Below are positions 8,628 to 19,103 of a stretch of DNA of 64,000 nt, one piece after another. Below the pieces are notes generated by a model, which was given only the letters and a program-made list of their open reading frames with translations, was not told the origin of the DNA and made no database searches. The DNA lies in the NCBI GenBank assembly GCA_000381625.1, contig KB906767.1:3367304-3431303 (forward strand), read 5' to 3'. The position numbers and the translations under genes were made by a program. The DNA is from Bryobacterales bacterium KBS 96. Its GTDB lineage: Bacteria > Acidobacteriota > Terriglobia > Bryobacterales > Bryobacteraceae. Positions within the stretch are counted from its first letter, which is position 1. Each line of letters begins with the position of its first letter.

Positions 8628-9968
8628 CTATATTCCGGACGGGAATGTCTCGGGCGCCTCTTCTGGATGCGCTTCGGCATGCTGTTCCAGCGGCTGCAAG
8701 GCCTGCGTGTGATCGACGTGCAGAACAGCGTCAAACTGATCCGGCAAACGAGCCCTGAAGTAATGGCTTAGCCGCTCCGTTTCCGGGCGATATACAACGC
8801 CAATCGCCCGTTCCAGTCTCTCGTCCCGAAGCTCGGCCGAAAGCTGGCTATCGGGAAAAAAGGCAAGCAAGAATGCCGGAATTTGGGCTGAGTGGAAGAG
8901 CGCTTCATAGCTGTCCGGCAGTGCAGGCCGAACCTGCATCATCTGCGGATCGTCTCCCCAGTCATGCGCTGCCGTTACAGTGCCCGAATGCGTTGTGAAG
9001 CCGAGCGAGAAAGAATCGTTTGGATATCTTTCGCGCACTAATTGGCCAACGTTCCATTCGCCATGCCTTCCCATTTCGGTTGCACGCGCGTCTCCCAGAT
9101 GCGAGTTGTGCGCCCAGACAACGATTTTGCTGCGTCCGAAGCGGCGATCCAGATGCGCGGACAACGCGTGGAGGGTTTCCGCCATGTGGCGATCTCGTAG
9201 ATTCCACGTGCTTACCCGGCCCCGAAACATGGACCGGTAATACTCCTCCGCATTCCTGACCAGTCTTGCATGTTGCTCGGCCGAGAAGAAGTCATCCTCC
9301 GCAATGTGCCCATCGCGGTGCATGTATTCATAGGTTCGGCGCCGCAGGTCGATGAGTTGCTGCACAACCTCCTGTTCGCACGAATCCGACACTCCGAAAC
9401 CTGCCGCATATCCGTAGGCCTGCTCGTCTTCGCCAAAATGATCGAAGCAGGAGTAACGATCCCGCGCCCGTGGCAGCCGCGGGATCGACTCGTTCCAGAT
9501 AACGCACGACTTCAGCCCGGGATCGGTTCAAACTGTAGAGGTCGAGCCCATAAAATCCCGCCTGATACGGAGCACCTGGACGCTGATTGTTGTGGCGAAG
9601 CCAGTTAACGAACTCAGCCACCGCTTCGTTCCGCCACATCCAGACTGGAAAACGAATGAAGCCGGCAAGAGCCCTTTCGGCGCTGCCATCTGAAGTCCGG
9701 TCCTGGACGTATCGATTACGCGATGCGCATCAGGCCAATCAGCTTCGGCGGCGACGGCGTGAAAGCCGTGTTCTCGAATGAGGCGTTTTGTGATCTCAGC
9801 ACGATGTCCATAGAACTCATGCGTCCCGTGCGATGCCTCCCCGATCAGAACGAAATGAACATCTCCGATGTGGCGTAGAAGCGAGTCGTAGTCTGAAGGT
9901 TCGCCTGTCAGGCGCTGCAAGGAATTCCTGACGAGGCCCAGAGTTTCCTTTTCTCGCGAAAACGGCAT
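8628..9968 (-). pseudogene. Erythromycin esterase-family protein, two frameshifts
   Basis: The first frame from 9968 carries the family signature (VLIGEASHGTHEFY near residue 40 and [14 protein letters not shown]). After about 9717 the homology moves to another frame ([29 protein letters not shown]). After about 9471 it returns to the first frame (YYRSMFRGRVSTWNLRDRHM, VVWAHNSHLGDARATEMG). Restoring one A near 9716-9717 and removing one base at 9461-9471 gives a continuous protein of about 446 residues (PF05139). The family contains true macrolide esterases but most members have unknown hydrolase roles. It starts two bases after the stop of the phosphoribosyltransferase gene and is surely in its operon. 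The two indels cancel, so the 3' part stays in frame. Confidence 0.8.
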
Positions 9969-9970
9969 CG

Positions 9971-10651
9971 CTATGTTGCCTCGTGATGCTGGACGGTGGC
10001 TTGCCGTTCTGCGTCCCTTAGCAGTCGCTGCACCTCGTCGTCGGTTGTTTGGGAGAAATCCTCATACCAGACCCCAACCGCCAGGAACGGCGCCGGCGTA
10101 TAGGCGCACACGACTTCATCGACATACTTCCGAAATTCGTCGCAGGTTTCCTCCGCGGCAACCGGAACGGCTACCACAATGCGCTTGGGCTCTTGTAGCC
10201 GGAGCGCTTGAGTGGCGGCTTTCATGCTTGCGCCGGTCGCCAGGCCGTCGTCCACCAGAACGACGGTGTGGCCGTGAACCGGCTGCGCAGGCCGCCCTTG
10301 GCGATACAGGTCTTCACGGCGCTGTAGCTCATGCTCCTCACGAACGGTAATGTGATCAATCAGATTCTGAGGGAGCTGCAAGTCCCGAATCAGGCTTTCA
10401 TTCAATACCCGGACGCCTCCGCTCGCGATGGCGCCTATTGCCAGTTCTTCCTGGCTTGGCAACCCAAGCTTGCGCACTAGAAAAACGTCCAGGTCCGCCT
10501 GCAACACACGGGCAACTTCAAAGCCAACGGGCACGCCCCCGCGAGGCAGCGCCAGAACCAAAGAACCGGGATCCCGAACGGTGCGAGCAGCCCGGTCCGC
10601 AAGCGTTTTGCCGGCGTGGACGCGATCTCGAAAGATAGGATGAATTCGCAT
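9971..10651 (-). CDS. Phosphoribosyltransferase-domain protein
   Basis: A 226-residue type I PRTase-like protein. The PRPP-binding loop is seen as HTVVLVDDGLATGASMKAA (residues about 129-147), preceded by SLVLALPRGGVPVGFEVARV and DVFLVRKLGLPSQEELAIGA. The ATG at 10651 is chosen over 10657 because AGGGAG is spaced eight bases from it and only two from the other. Homologues are annotated as putative phosphoribosyltransferases of unknown substrate. The gene is immediately followed by the erythromycin esterase-like gene; in mycobacteria the two domains occur fused in one hypoxia-induced protein (Rv2030c, from memory). Confidence 0.88.
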   Translation of the reverse strand: MRIHPIFRDRVHAGKTLADRAARTVRDPGSLVLALPRGGVPVGFEVARVLQADLDVFLVRKLGLPSQEELAIGAIASGGVRVLNESLIRDLQLPQNLIDHITVREEHELQRREDLYRQGRPAQPVHGHTVVLVDDGLATGASMKAATQALRLQEPKRIVVAVPVAAEETCDEFRKYVDEVVCAYTPAPFLAVGVWYEDFSQTTDDEVQRLLRDAERQATVQHHEAT

Positions 10652-11130
10652 GGGCATTGCTCCCTATGGAGGACGCCGCCACTTGGCCGGCGTTTCGGAA
10701 TGAACTGGATAAACCGGAACCTGAGACACGCGGCTTTAACGGTTGTGTCCTCCGCCGAACTCGTCACTTTGCCTCACACTCGCCGGGGCAAGCGACGATC
10801 TGCTTCGTGTGCCTGGATAGAGCCGGTTCGAAGCTGCCGGTTCTCCGTTTCAATGTCTCACGTCCGCTTGTCAACACTTAGCCGCAGGTTTCGCCTGTTT
10901 GCCGCCGCGGCGTTTCTCCAGAGATCCCGCTCTGCGCGTTTGCGGGGCCGTATTGGGATGGGTTGTGATGCGGAATAAAGAACAAGCAAGCCGCTAAGCG
11001 AACCGGCTCTGTTGATAGTTACTTCGTATGCTGACGAACTGTACGAAAATGCATCTTCCATTTAGCGGTTGAGTTCTTGAACGCAATACCCATTCAGGCG
11101 CAGGGTGGGGAAATCGAATGAAGGTAGATC
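10652..11130. other. Divergent intergenic region
   Basis: About 480 bases between the divergent phosphoribosyltransferase and SnoaL genes. Frames such as 10616-10978 plus and 10858-11061 minus have no recognisable protein features. The stretch probably holds promoters for both directions, but I see no well-spaced -35/-10 pair that I would assign. Confidence 0.4.
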
Positions 11131-11565
11131 ATGAGAGAAGCACTTAATCCCGAGCGATCCAATAAGACGGTGGATCACGTGTATCACGCCTGGGATCGGG
11201 CTCTAGCAGCCAACGACGTAGAAGCACTCCTCGCATTGTATGCGGAGGATGCCACAATCGAAAGCCCGCTTATTCCTCACCTCATGGGAACGGAGCAAGG
11301 CGTTTGCCGCGGGCATAAAGAGATGCGTCCTTTCTTCGAAGTAGTCGCCAGGCGCAAACCTCAGCTCCGCCACTATCATCGCGATGGATATTTCACCGAT
11401 GGCAAAAAGATTATCTGGGAATATCCGCGCGCCGCGCCGGATGGCGAACAAATGGACTTTGTCGAATCCATGGAACTTAACGATAGTGGCCTTATTCAAT
11501 CGCACCGTGTCTATTGGGGCTGGCGCGGAGTGAAGGTAATGCAGCACGATCAATATCACCGCTGA
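11131..11565 (+). CDS. SnoaL-like / nuclear transport factor 2 family protein
   Basis: A 144-residue single-domain protein with the NTF2 cone-fold pattern: an N-terminal helix followed by ALAANDVEALLALYAEDATI, a middle GTEQGVCRGHKEMRPFFEVV, and C-terminal strands (MDFVESMELNDSGLIQSHRV, YWGWRGVKVMQ). Such proteins are ketosteroid-isomerase-like enzymes or ligand binders; no catalytic assignment is possible. AAGG lies eight bases before the ATG. It stands alone on the plus strand. Confidence 0.8.
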   Translation: MREALNPERSNKTVDHVYHAWDRALAANDVEALLALYAEDATIESPLIPHLMGTEQGVCRGHKEMRPFFEVVARRKPQLRHYHRDGYFTDGKKIIWEYPRAAPDGEQMDFVESMELNDSGLIQSHRVYWGWRGVKVMQHDQYHR

Positions 11566-11865
11566 GCAATTGCCTGGTAAATTTCCCTTCTGAGTCAACG
11601 GCCCGTTGAAGTGTATCCGGCCACTCCGTTGAGACGGCGTGGACGATGCGGCCCTCCTTGAGCGCGATAGCACTTTAATCCCGCCGGCATCGAATTCTCC
11701 GGCCGTGCGCCGGAGTTGGGCACGGACCGGTGGTGCGTGACCTGGACACTATTTCATGCCGATGGCACGCCGACGCCCACGATGAATGTCCTATGGCTTG
11801 ATGTTGAGCACGCGGCCATCCGCTCTACTTTATGAATGTCTTTCTAACTCAGAACACGAGAGAAA
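11566..11865. other. Gap with a possible coding remnant
   Basis: No intact gene. A plus-strand frame from about 11669 to 11834 without a start codon reads GTDRWCVTWTLFHADGTPTP and then NVLWLDVEHAAIRSTL, which looks more protein-like than its surroundings, so it may be a decayed fragment. Not recognised. Confidence 0.3.
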
Positions 11866-13170
11866 TTATCCTGCCGTCAGGTTGGGAATTACATAGGGCG
11901 CGCGGTGCGGTGGATGCGCGAGATTATTTGCCTTGGCGTTCTCGAAACGTTCCGTTCGTGGGTCGAAGTTCTCCAGTTGGCCGCCGAGCCGATAGCTGAT
12001 ATTAGCGAGGTGGCAGAGGTCCGCGGAGATCCGTCCAATATCAACATCGGCGTGAAGATCCTGATATTTCCGCGTTCGCATTGCCGATAAAAAATTGGCG
12101 ATATGCGCGGCGAAGCTGTCATTGCTCGATTTCGCGGATTGGGTTAGCTTGGCGGGATCTCCCTTAAAGATGCGGTAGCCGTTTCCGTCGAGAGACAACC
12201 ACCCATCACTGCCATAGAAGAGATTGCCAACCGTATTACCTTCAGAGGTCGTGGTCAGTTCGCCCTCTCCTCCGGTTTGGAGGCCGCGCACCTCAAATAC
12301 AAGCTCCTTGTCGCCGTAGTCGAAGCGGGCAAGCAGGGTATTCGGCGTTTCCTGGTCGTCATTGTAAACATATTTGCCGCCATTGGCGACGGCCGAACGT
12401 GGATGATCGACTCCAAGACCCCATCGGGCGATATCCATTTCGTGTACGCCCTGGTTGCCGATGTCGCCGTTGCCCGTATCCCAGAACCAGTGCCAGTTGT
12501 AGAGAAAATGGTTTTTGCTGAAGGGAATCATAGGCGCCGGTCCGCGGAATTTATCCCAATCGACCCCTGCCGGCACAGGCTCATTTGGCGTATGGCCAAT
12601 TGACTTCCTGCGCTTAAAGCAGAGCCCTTTCGCCATGTAGACCTGTCCGATCACGCCTTCCCGCAGCAATTGAACGGCGCGGATTTTATGGTCGGCGCTT
12701 CTGCCTTGTGAGCCCACCTGGACCATACGCCCGTACTTGCGCGCGGCCGCCACCATCTGCCGGCCTTCATACGGATCGTGGCATGCGGGCTTCTCAATAT
12801 ACACGTCTTTACCGGCCTGACAAGCCCAAATCGTTGCAAGGGCGTGCCAGTGGTTCGGAAGCGGCATGGAAACGGCGTGCACTTCCTTATCGGCGAACAC
12901 ATCCCGCATGTCCTTGTAACCCTTTGGTGTCTCGCCGGTGAGTTTCTTCACCACGGCCTGGCTACGTTCCAGGTTTTGCTGATCCACGTCGCAGAGCGCG
13001 TAAATGTGAGCGTCCGGTTGCTTTGCATATCCGTGAATATGCGCCTGGCCGCGGCCGCCCACTCCGACAATAGCGACGTTAATGCGATCGTTGCTGCCCC
13101 ATGCGCGCCCGGCGGACAGCGCAGACAGGGCAGATGTTTGGATGAAGGTCCGACGAGTTGTCGAAATCAT
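11866..13170 (-). CDS. Tat-exported Gfo/Idh/MocA-family oxidoreductase
   Basis: A 434-residue NAD(P)-dependent oxidoreductase. Residues 1-26 form a twin-arginine signal (TTRRTFIQTSALSALSAG). The Rossmann fold follows (VAIVGVGGRGQAHI, GxGxxG) and the conserved EKP motif with the structural lysine is present (DVYIEKPACHDP near residue 124). The C-terminal substrate domain contains HEMDIARWGLGVDHP and WHWFWDTGNGDIGNQG. Members oxidise or epimerise sugars and cyclitols. Exported versions are abundant in Acidobacteria and Planctomycetes. Two further secreted proteins follow upstream on the same strand, consistent with a sugar-processing set. Confidence 0.9.
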   Translation of the reverse strand: MISTTRRTFIQTSALSALSAGRAWGSNDRINVAIVGVGGRGQAHIHGYAKQPDAHIYALCDVDQQNLERSQAVVKKLTGETPKGYKDMRDVFADKEVHAVSMPLPNHWHALATIWACQAGKDVYIEKPACHDPYEGRQMVAAARKYGRMVQVGSQGRSADHKIRAVQLLREGVIGQVYMAKGLCFKRRKSIGHTPNEPVPAGVDWDKFRGPAPMIPFSKNHFLYNWHWFWDTGNGDIGNQGVHEMDIARWGLGVDHPRSAVANGGKYVYNDDQETPNTLLARFDYGDKELVFEVRGLQTGGEGELTTTSEGNTVGNLFYGSDGWLSLDGNGYRIFKGDPAKLTQSAKSSNDSFAAHIANFLSAMRTRKYQDLHADVDIGRISADLCHLANISYRLGGQLENFDPRTERFENAKANNLAHPPHRAPYVIPNLTAG

Positions 13171-13337
13171 TTGATGTAAGACTCCTTATTACATTCAGAC
13201 AAGCGGTTCAACCTGGTGAATAACCATAGATAATCACAATGGCCCTGACGTCAGGCTCCCGAAGACTGCCTCAGATTTGCTCCGCCACAACTGCCGAGTC
13301 GCCTGACTCGCTCGCGAATCGCAAATGCCAACATTCG

Positions 13338-14507
13338 TTAACTCCAATTCAGGATTCGCCGGGCGTTCCGAGCGTAAAGCTTTTCAAGAACCGGAGAGGG
13401 TGTTTCCAGGCCGTAGAGCCTCCACCAGAGGCGCCCAGGAATGAATTCATCTCCACTTTCTAGAAGCCGCCACCAAGCTTGGTACATCGCCTTATCACGC
13501 CCCATATCTGTTCCAAAGAGAATACGGTCCTGATAATGGGTGAGAAATTTCAAAGCGAAGCGGGGTTCGCGGCCAACTTCGTAGTCCCTGGCTGCGATAT
13601 CAACATATAGGTTGGGATACCTGTCAAGCACCTTGGCTAACGAGGCAAGATCGTTGCCCTGATTTCCTAGATGCGCGGCGATGAACGTAGTTCGTGGATG
13701 CTTCGCGACCATGTGGTCGCGGTAGTTTAAGAGTGCGTCGTAAGACGGCACGTCTTTCCCATACAGATTGAAGACCTGAAAATCGGGCGTTCGTTCCTGA
13801 TGAGGTCCGAGTGGCTGCCAGCAGGATGGATGATCCGCTATGTGGACATTCACCGGAATTTTCAAGTCAGCACATTTGTCCCACAGCGGGTCCAGACGCG
13901 AATCGTCAGGATGCATGCGCTTGCCGCGAGGAAGCGGCGCTTGCGGATTCCCCTGCATGCCCCAACCTTTATCGGTGAGTTCCCCCAATCCCCGAGCACC
14001 TTGGCCAACGCAACGCTCCAATTCGCGAACGACTCGGGCGCTGTAGTCCGGTGCATCAATATTTCGGGCATCCATTGAGCAAAATATCAGGAAGCGCTTT
14101 CCGAATGGCTTGAATAATTGGGCTTGCTGATCAAAATCGTCACCGATAGCGTCGGTAAATACGGCGGAGGTTTCAATGCCGACCTCATCCATTGTGCGTA
14201 GCCAAGCCTTAATGTCTTCGCGCGTGCGGATATTACACATATGAGAATGCGCGTGGACGTCGATCGCCGGAAATTTTGCCTTATCGACCTTGGTCGCTGG
14301 CGTCACCAGAGTCGGATGCGGATCGTAGTCCTTCAACAGCACTGAATCCATTGGCCCCGAAACGACGGGCACGCCATATTTGATGGCCTTCGTCTCGGCC
14401 TGAGCCGGAGAAACCACCTCCTTAGGCTTTTCTTGTGCGCACGATTGGAGATCCAGACCGGCGGCCGCGGCAGAACTAAATAGAAAAAATCTTCGATTCA
14501 CAGGCAA
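13338..14507 (-). CDS. Exported amidohydrolase-family metal-dependent hydrolase
   Basis: A 389-residue protein with a signal segment (NRRFFLFSSAAAAGLDLQSC; the Cys could be a lipobox residue). The amidohydrolase_2 (PF04909) features are FPAIDVHAHSHMCN (metal-binding HxH), IPVNVHIADHPSCW, TTFIAAHLGNQGNDL, and DRILFGTDMGRD with the catalytic/metal Asp. The C-terminus ends NARRILNW as usual for the family. Typical reactions are decarboxylation or hydrolysis of small cyclic substrates; the substrate here is unknown. It lies between the oxidoreductase and the PmoA-like gene, all on the minus strand. Confidence 0.88.
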   Translation of the reverse strand: MPVNRRFFLFSSAAAAGLDLQSCAQEKPKEVVSPAQAETKAIKYGVPVVSGPMDSVLLKDYDPHPTLVTPATKVDKAKFPAIDVHAHSHMCNIRTREDIKAWLRTMDEVGIETSAVFTDAIGDDFDQQAQLFKPFGKRFLIFCSMDARNIDAPDYSARVVRELERCVGQGARGLGELTDKGWGMQGNPQAPLPRGKRMHPDDSRLDPLWDKCADLKIPVNVHIADHPSCWQPLGPHQERTPDFQVFNLYGKDVPSYDALLNYRDHMVAKHPRTTFIAAHLGNQGNDLASLAKVLDRYPNLYVDIAARDYEVGREPRFALKFLTHYQDRILFGTDMGRDKAMYQAWWRLLESGDEFIPGRLWWRLYGLETPSPVLEKLYARNARRILNWS

Positions 14508-14611
14508 CCTCGCGACTTGGTGTGAAGGGCCGATACCCGGAGCGTCTCTATGTGGACCTCGAATTCAGTTTCAGATGTGTTCGCCATTATTACCGTGATG
14601 TTAGACCGAAA

Positions 14612-15619
14612 CTATTGCGTCGCTGAGTACTGTCGATACATCTCCGCTAATTGCGAAGGCGAAAGCTTGCCTTCGTAAATCACCACTCGATAGCTAAACG
14701 TCAGCGACTTTCCTTCCGGTACGGTCCAGCTTCCATTCTTTTTCGGATCTCTCGTAAATTCGCGCAATCCGAACGGATTAGCCGCAAGTAAGCCATAAGC
14801 GCGAGCGTGCCAGGTTGTCGGATGACGGAAGCTTTTCGGGCTATCGAATACGGCAATTCCAACCTCTTTTCCGGAGACCTCGCCCGAATAGTCAACCCAG
14901 TCGGCCGGTTTGCCCCATATCGCCGGCTCGCCTTGCGCCCCGTTGGAGTTGATCATGTGATCGTGCGGAGCGCTCAGCTCCGGTCCCAGTCGAACTGCGA
15001 ACGTGCCCTCTTTGGTGTCCCCAAAAGTGATAGGGCCGTGACTTGCCAATATGACAAATTCACAATCGATGATGCGAGTATGGTCGTCTCCCTGAAATTT
15101 AAAGCTCTGGGTCTCCTCTCCAATGACACGCCCGCTCGGCGCCAGCAGATTAAAGCGGGCACGAAGGGCGCCCGCCTTGGAGCCGCTGGCGATATTTTCC
15201 ATTTTTGTGAAAGCCATTCGCCCGTAAGCCTGGCGAGCGTGGCCGTGATAGTAGGCATCGAAGGCCTGCTCCGCCCAGAAGTTCAGGCCGTCGATGTCGC
15301 CATGTGCAAAATAGAGTGGCCGTTGATGAGGCTCAAAGGAAGCGGTTTTCTGGTCCGCCGGTGTAACGATGTTGACAACGGGAAAACTTCTGCTGATCAC
15401 AATGCCTGACGCCGTCCGCAGCGGCATGAGATAGGGCTTCGCCACAACGTCGCTGAAATCATACGTTGTGAATGGCTGGCCGCCAATAATCACCTCCACC
15501 TTGTGATTAGCCCGTTTGAGCTCGACAGGGGCTGCCTGAAGGGCAAATCCCAGGCATGCGAACAGGGCCGCCACGCCAAGCCGACGGGCAGCCTCTTTTA
15601 ATCGGTCCTGGTTTGCCAT
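14612..15619 (-). CDS. Secreted PmoA-like (DUF6807) family protein
   Basis: A 335-residue protein beginning MANQDRLKEAARRLGVAALF, which is followed by a signal peptide (FACLGFALQA). The body shows YFAHGDIDGLNFWAEQAF, CEFVILASHGPITFGDTKEG, HDHMINSNGAQGEPAIWGKP and HARAYGLLAANPFGLREF, typical of the family once named methane oxygenase PmoA (PF14100). Despite that name, these are Acidobacteria/Planctomycete extracellular proteins of unknown function associated with sugar degradation. I start at 15619 because the signal peptide begins there; the frame extends upstream to 15796 but that part overlaps the divergent promoter region. Confidence 0.78.
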   Translation of the reverse strand: MANQDRLKEAARRLGVAALFACLGFALQAAPVELKRANHKVEVIIGGQPFTTYDFSDVVAKPYLMPLRTASGIVISRSFPVVNIVTPADQKTASFEPHQRPLYFAHGDIDGLNFWAEQAFDAYYHGHARQAYGRMAFTKMENIASGSKAGALRARFNLLAPSGRVIGEETQSFKFQGDDHTRIIDCEFVILASHGPITFGDTKEGTFAVRLGPELSAPHDHMINSNGAQGEPAIWGKPADWVDYSGEVSGKEVGIAVFDSPKSFRHPTTWHARAYGLLAANPFGLREFTRDPKKNGSWTVPEGKSLTFSYRVVIYEGKLSPSQLAEMYRQYSATQ

Positions 15620-15694
15620 AAGCACACTATACGCAGAAGACCAAATCGATTCAAGATAAATTTCCCATAAAACTAGAAACATTATCGAAAATAC

Positions 15695-15723
15695 TTGACA
15701 CCCTCCACGGAAACAAGCAAACT
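15695..15723 (+). promoter_or_regulatory. Candidate sigma-70 promoter for the first TonB receptor
   Basis: TTGACA at 15695-15700 is a perfect -35. Seventeen bases later CAAACT (15718-15723) is a weak -10. The coding start is 38 bases downstream at 15761. A small hairpin (TCCCC at 15738-15742, AAA loop, GGGGA at 15746-15750) lies just before the GGAG ribosome-binding site. Confidence 0.4.
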
Positions 15724-15760
15724 GATCTAAATTTAAGTCCCCAAAGGGGAGGAGTTGGAA

Positions 15761-18700
15761 ATGTTTGGAATCGCCGCTTCGTTGGGCCGGGCGCAATGTC
15801 CTGTCATCTATGCACTGGCGGTTATGCTCGCCTTGGGACCCTCGCCTTTCGCCTCGAGCCTCAAACCCTTTATGGTTCGGTGGTGGGGAACATTACTGAC
15901 CCGAGCGGCGCCGCAGTTCCCGGCGCAACGGTGACTCTCGTCAATATCGAGACGGGATTTCACCGCGAGGTAGGGACTGGCGACAGCGGCGCCTACTCGG
16001 TTCCGGATCTACAGGCGGGGCGTTACGACGTCAAAATCGTCGCGCCCTCTTTCGCAAATGTCATGCGACAGGGAGTCGCCGTTTCCAACAATGCTGTCGT
16101 TCGTGTGGATGTAGAAGTGCAATTAGCGGCAACGAGCCAGAACGTCACAGTTGCCGGTTCGGCAGCGGTGCTGCAAACGGACCGCGCGGACGTCCACACG
16201 GACATCGGAGCCAAACAGTTTCAAGATCTTCCCGTGCCGGGGGACGCGTCTACCAATCGCTTTTTAAACTCATACCGGGTTTCACTCCACCCCGTACGCA
16301 GAATTCCCTCGTATCAAACGGCGGCGAGGACTTGGTCGCCGAGGTGAATGGCACGACCAAGAGCACCAACAACACCCGCATCGACGGCGCAAGCAATACC
16401 AATATATGGCTACCTCAACATTCTGCGTACGTACCGCCGATCGAATCGATCGAGAGTGTAAACGTAGCCACGAACAGCATGGATGCCGAGCAGGGACAGG
16501 CTGGCGGCGCAGCGGTGAACGTGACAATCAAATCGGGCACTAACGATTTTCACGGTGTGGGTTTCGAATACAACACCGATAGCGCCATTCAGGCCCGGAA
16601 CGTCTTCTATAACAGTCCCACGCTGCCGAAAAACATTCAGAACCAGTACGGCGGGACGCTCGGCGGTCCGATAGTAAGAAACAAGCTGTTCTTTTTTGTT
16701 GGCGATGAACAAACCAGCCGGAGAACGAATGTGTCTCGGCTGGCGACGGTCCCAACCGCGGCCCAGCGAGCCGGCGACTTCAGCGGCCTCGGAACAGTGC
16801 TGTACGATCCACTCACCGGGGCGTCTGACGGCTCCGGGCGTGAGCCCTTCGCGAATAATGTGATTCCTCTTCAGCGCCAGAGCCGGGTCGCCCAACAACT
16901 TAATTCTTGGCTGCCGGACCCCACTTATCCGAGTTCAGCTTCAAACTATTTCTCCAGCGGCAACTCGACTTTCGATCGCAACTCGCTCGATGCCAAAGTC
17001 AATTGGAACAAGTCCGATAAATTTACAATGTTCGGCCGCTTCAGCATCATGAACTTCACGGATTTCTCGCCTACTGTATTCGACCAGGCATCCGGCCAAG
17101 CGATCGATACCTCGCAACAGGCTGGACCGGGACAAGGCAGGGTAATTAGCACAAGTATTGGAATGAATTACATCGTCAGCTCGACATTTTTGTTCGATGG
17201 CAACGTTGCGTACACCCGCATTGCTCCCAGTACTTACCCTATTCAATACGGTCAGAATATTGGGTTGGATGTGCTCAAGATAGCTGGCACTAACGGACCT
17301 ACACAGTTTGAAAGCGGCATACCGGAGTTCCAGATTTCCGGTTATGAAACGCTGAGAAATCCCGGCAGCGCGACGCCATATTTCTGGCACGACAACGAAT
17401 ATCAGTACAACGCCAACGCCAGTTGGATGAAAAGCAAGCACAACCTCCGGTTTGGGATGGATATTTCGCGGCAGGACATGAATCACTTAACCGCCGAGCA
17501 GGGCGCCGGTCCCCGCGGCGCCTTCCAGTTCACGGGGGGCGTTACCGCGATTAAGGGCGGATCGGCGCCCAATCAATTCAACGCCTTTGCCGCATATTTA
17601 TTGGGTCTGCCTTCCACCATAGGCAAAACCGTCCCGGTGGAAGCGCCGGTCACAACACGAGCCTGGAGCCAGGGCTACTATTTACGCGACCAATGGCAAG
17701 CAACTCGTAATCTCACCATTACGTTAGGCGCCCGCTATGAGTTTTACCCAATTCCGACTCGCGACCATCGAGGTCTCGAGCGGTACGACCCGACCAACAA
17801 CACAGTGCTCGTCGGCGGAGTGGGAAACGTGCCAATGGATATGGGCGTTTCCGTCAGCCATTTGCTCCTCTATCCACGCCTTGGAATCGCTTACCGGCCG
17901 AGCTCAAAGTGGGTGATCCGGGCGGGATACGGCATGAACGCAGATCCTTACTCGCTTGCGCGGCCGTTCCGCACTAATTATCCTGTGCTCGTCGACCAGA
18001 ATTTCGTCGCCGCCAATCCATACGCCTTTGTTGGCACAACGGAAAATGGCATTCCTCCTATACCGATTCCTTCGCTAGGCAACGGCGTCATCGACATTCC
18101 CGGAAAAGTCAGCGCTAAAACTCTCGACAATAACTTTCGCCGCGGTTATGTGGAGACGTTCAATCTCACCATACAGCGGGAACTGGGGGCTGGTTTCTCG
18201 GCAGAGGCTGGCTACGTGGGAACCCGCGGCATACGGCAGCAGGTTAGCCAGGAGCTTAACTGGGCCCCTGTCGGAACAGGAAACGCCGGCCGCATTCTGA
18301 ATCAACAGTTCGGACGGGTTGCCAGCACGCTACTCGAGGCTCCTTTCGGCACCGCCAACTATAATGCCCTCCAGGTGCGCGTCAGCCGTAGATTCGCCAA
18401 TGGCTTCCAGTTTCAGGCGACCTATACGTTCTCCAAGGCAATTGCATATAACGATGAAGCCGATAGCACCCTTGCGTTCAACATCCCCGATGAACTGGGC
18501 CGAAATCGTTCAACCACTGGTTATGGCCGGACACACAATTTCGAAGCGGGCTGGAGCGCCGAGCTTCCGTTTGGAAAAGGAAAACCATGGGCGCAGTCTG
18601 GCATTCCCCGGTTCGTCCTTGGCGGTTGGCAGGTCAATAGCACATTCAGCGCCTACAGCGGCACGCCGTTCACTGTCACGGCGTCCGGCGCTTCACTGAA

Positions 18701-19103
18701 CGCGCCCACTGAAACGCAAACGGCAGACCAGGTCCTTCCTGCCGCCGTGATTTCCGGCGGCACTGGCCCCGGCCAATCATATTTCAATCCGGCGGCCTTC
18801 GCTCCAGTGACAGCCGTCCGCTTCGGGACGAGCGGCCTGAACACGCTGCGAGGACCGGGACTGATCGGCGTCGACTTCGGACTGTTCCGCGAGTTTTCCA
18901 TTCGGGAAAGATTAACAATTCAGTTCCGTGCTGAAGCCTTCAACGCCACGAACACTCCTCATTTCAACAATCCCGGCGCGAGCGTATCGAACGCTGTATT
19001 CAACCCCGATGGGACGATCGGCAAACTGAACGGATATACCGAAATCACGAGTGCGCTACCCGATCAACGCCAATTACGCCTAGGCCTCCGGCTCAACTTC
19101 TGA
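15761..19103 (+). pseudogene. Oar-like TonB-dependent receptor, two frameshifts
   Basis: Reconstructed from three frames. The signal peptide is read from ATG 15761 (MFGIAASLGRAQCPVIYALA), with GGGGAGGAG six bases upstream. At about 15860 the frame shifts into the carboxypeptidase-regulatory-like domain (LYGSVVGNITDPSGAAVPGA). At a run of five G at 16239-16243 it shifts again into the plug and barrel, which runs 923 codons from about 16332 to the terminal LRLGLRLNF. One extra C and one extra G restore a protein of about 1114 residues. The plug and barrel resemble Oar outer-membrane transporters (INGTTKST-type plug, NQYGGTLGGPIVRNKLFFFV). Such receptors import large glycans or other ligands using TonB energy. 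Frame loss may be a sequencing artefact. Confidence 0.85.

Noticed and set aside
9471-9717. Programmed frameshifting in the esterase gene
   Set aside because: There is no slippery heptamer with downstream structure, and two compensating shifts are needed; error or decay is simpler.
15620-15796. N-terminal extension of the PmoA-like protein
   Set aside because: The signal peptide begins at 15619 and the extension covers the divergent promoter.
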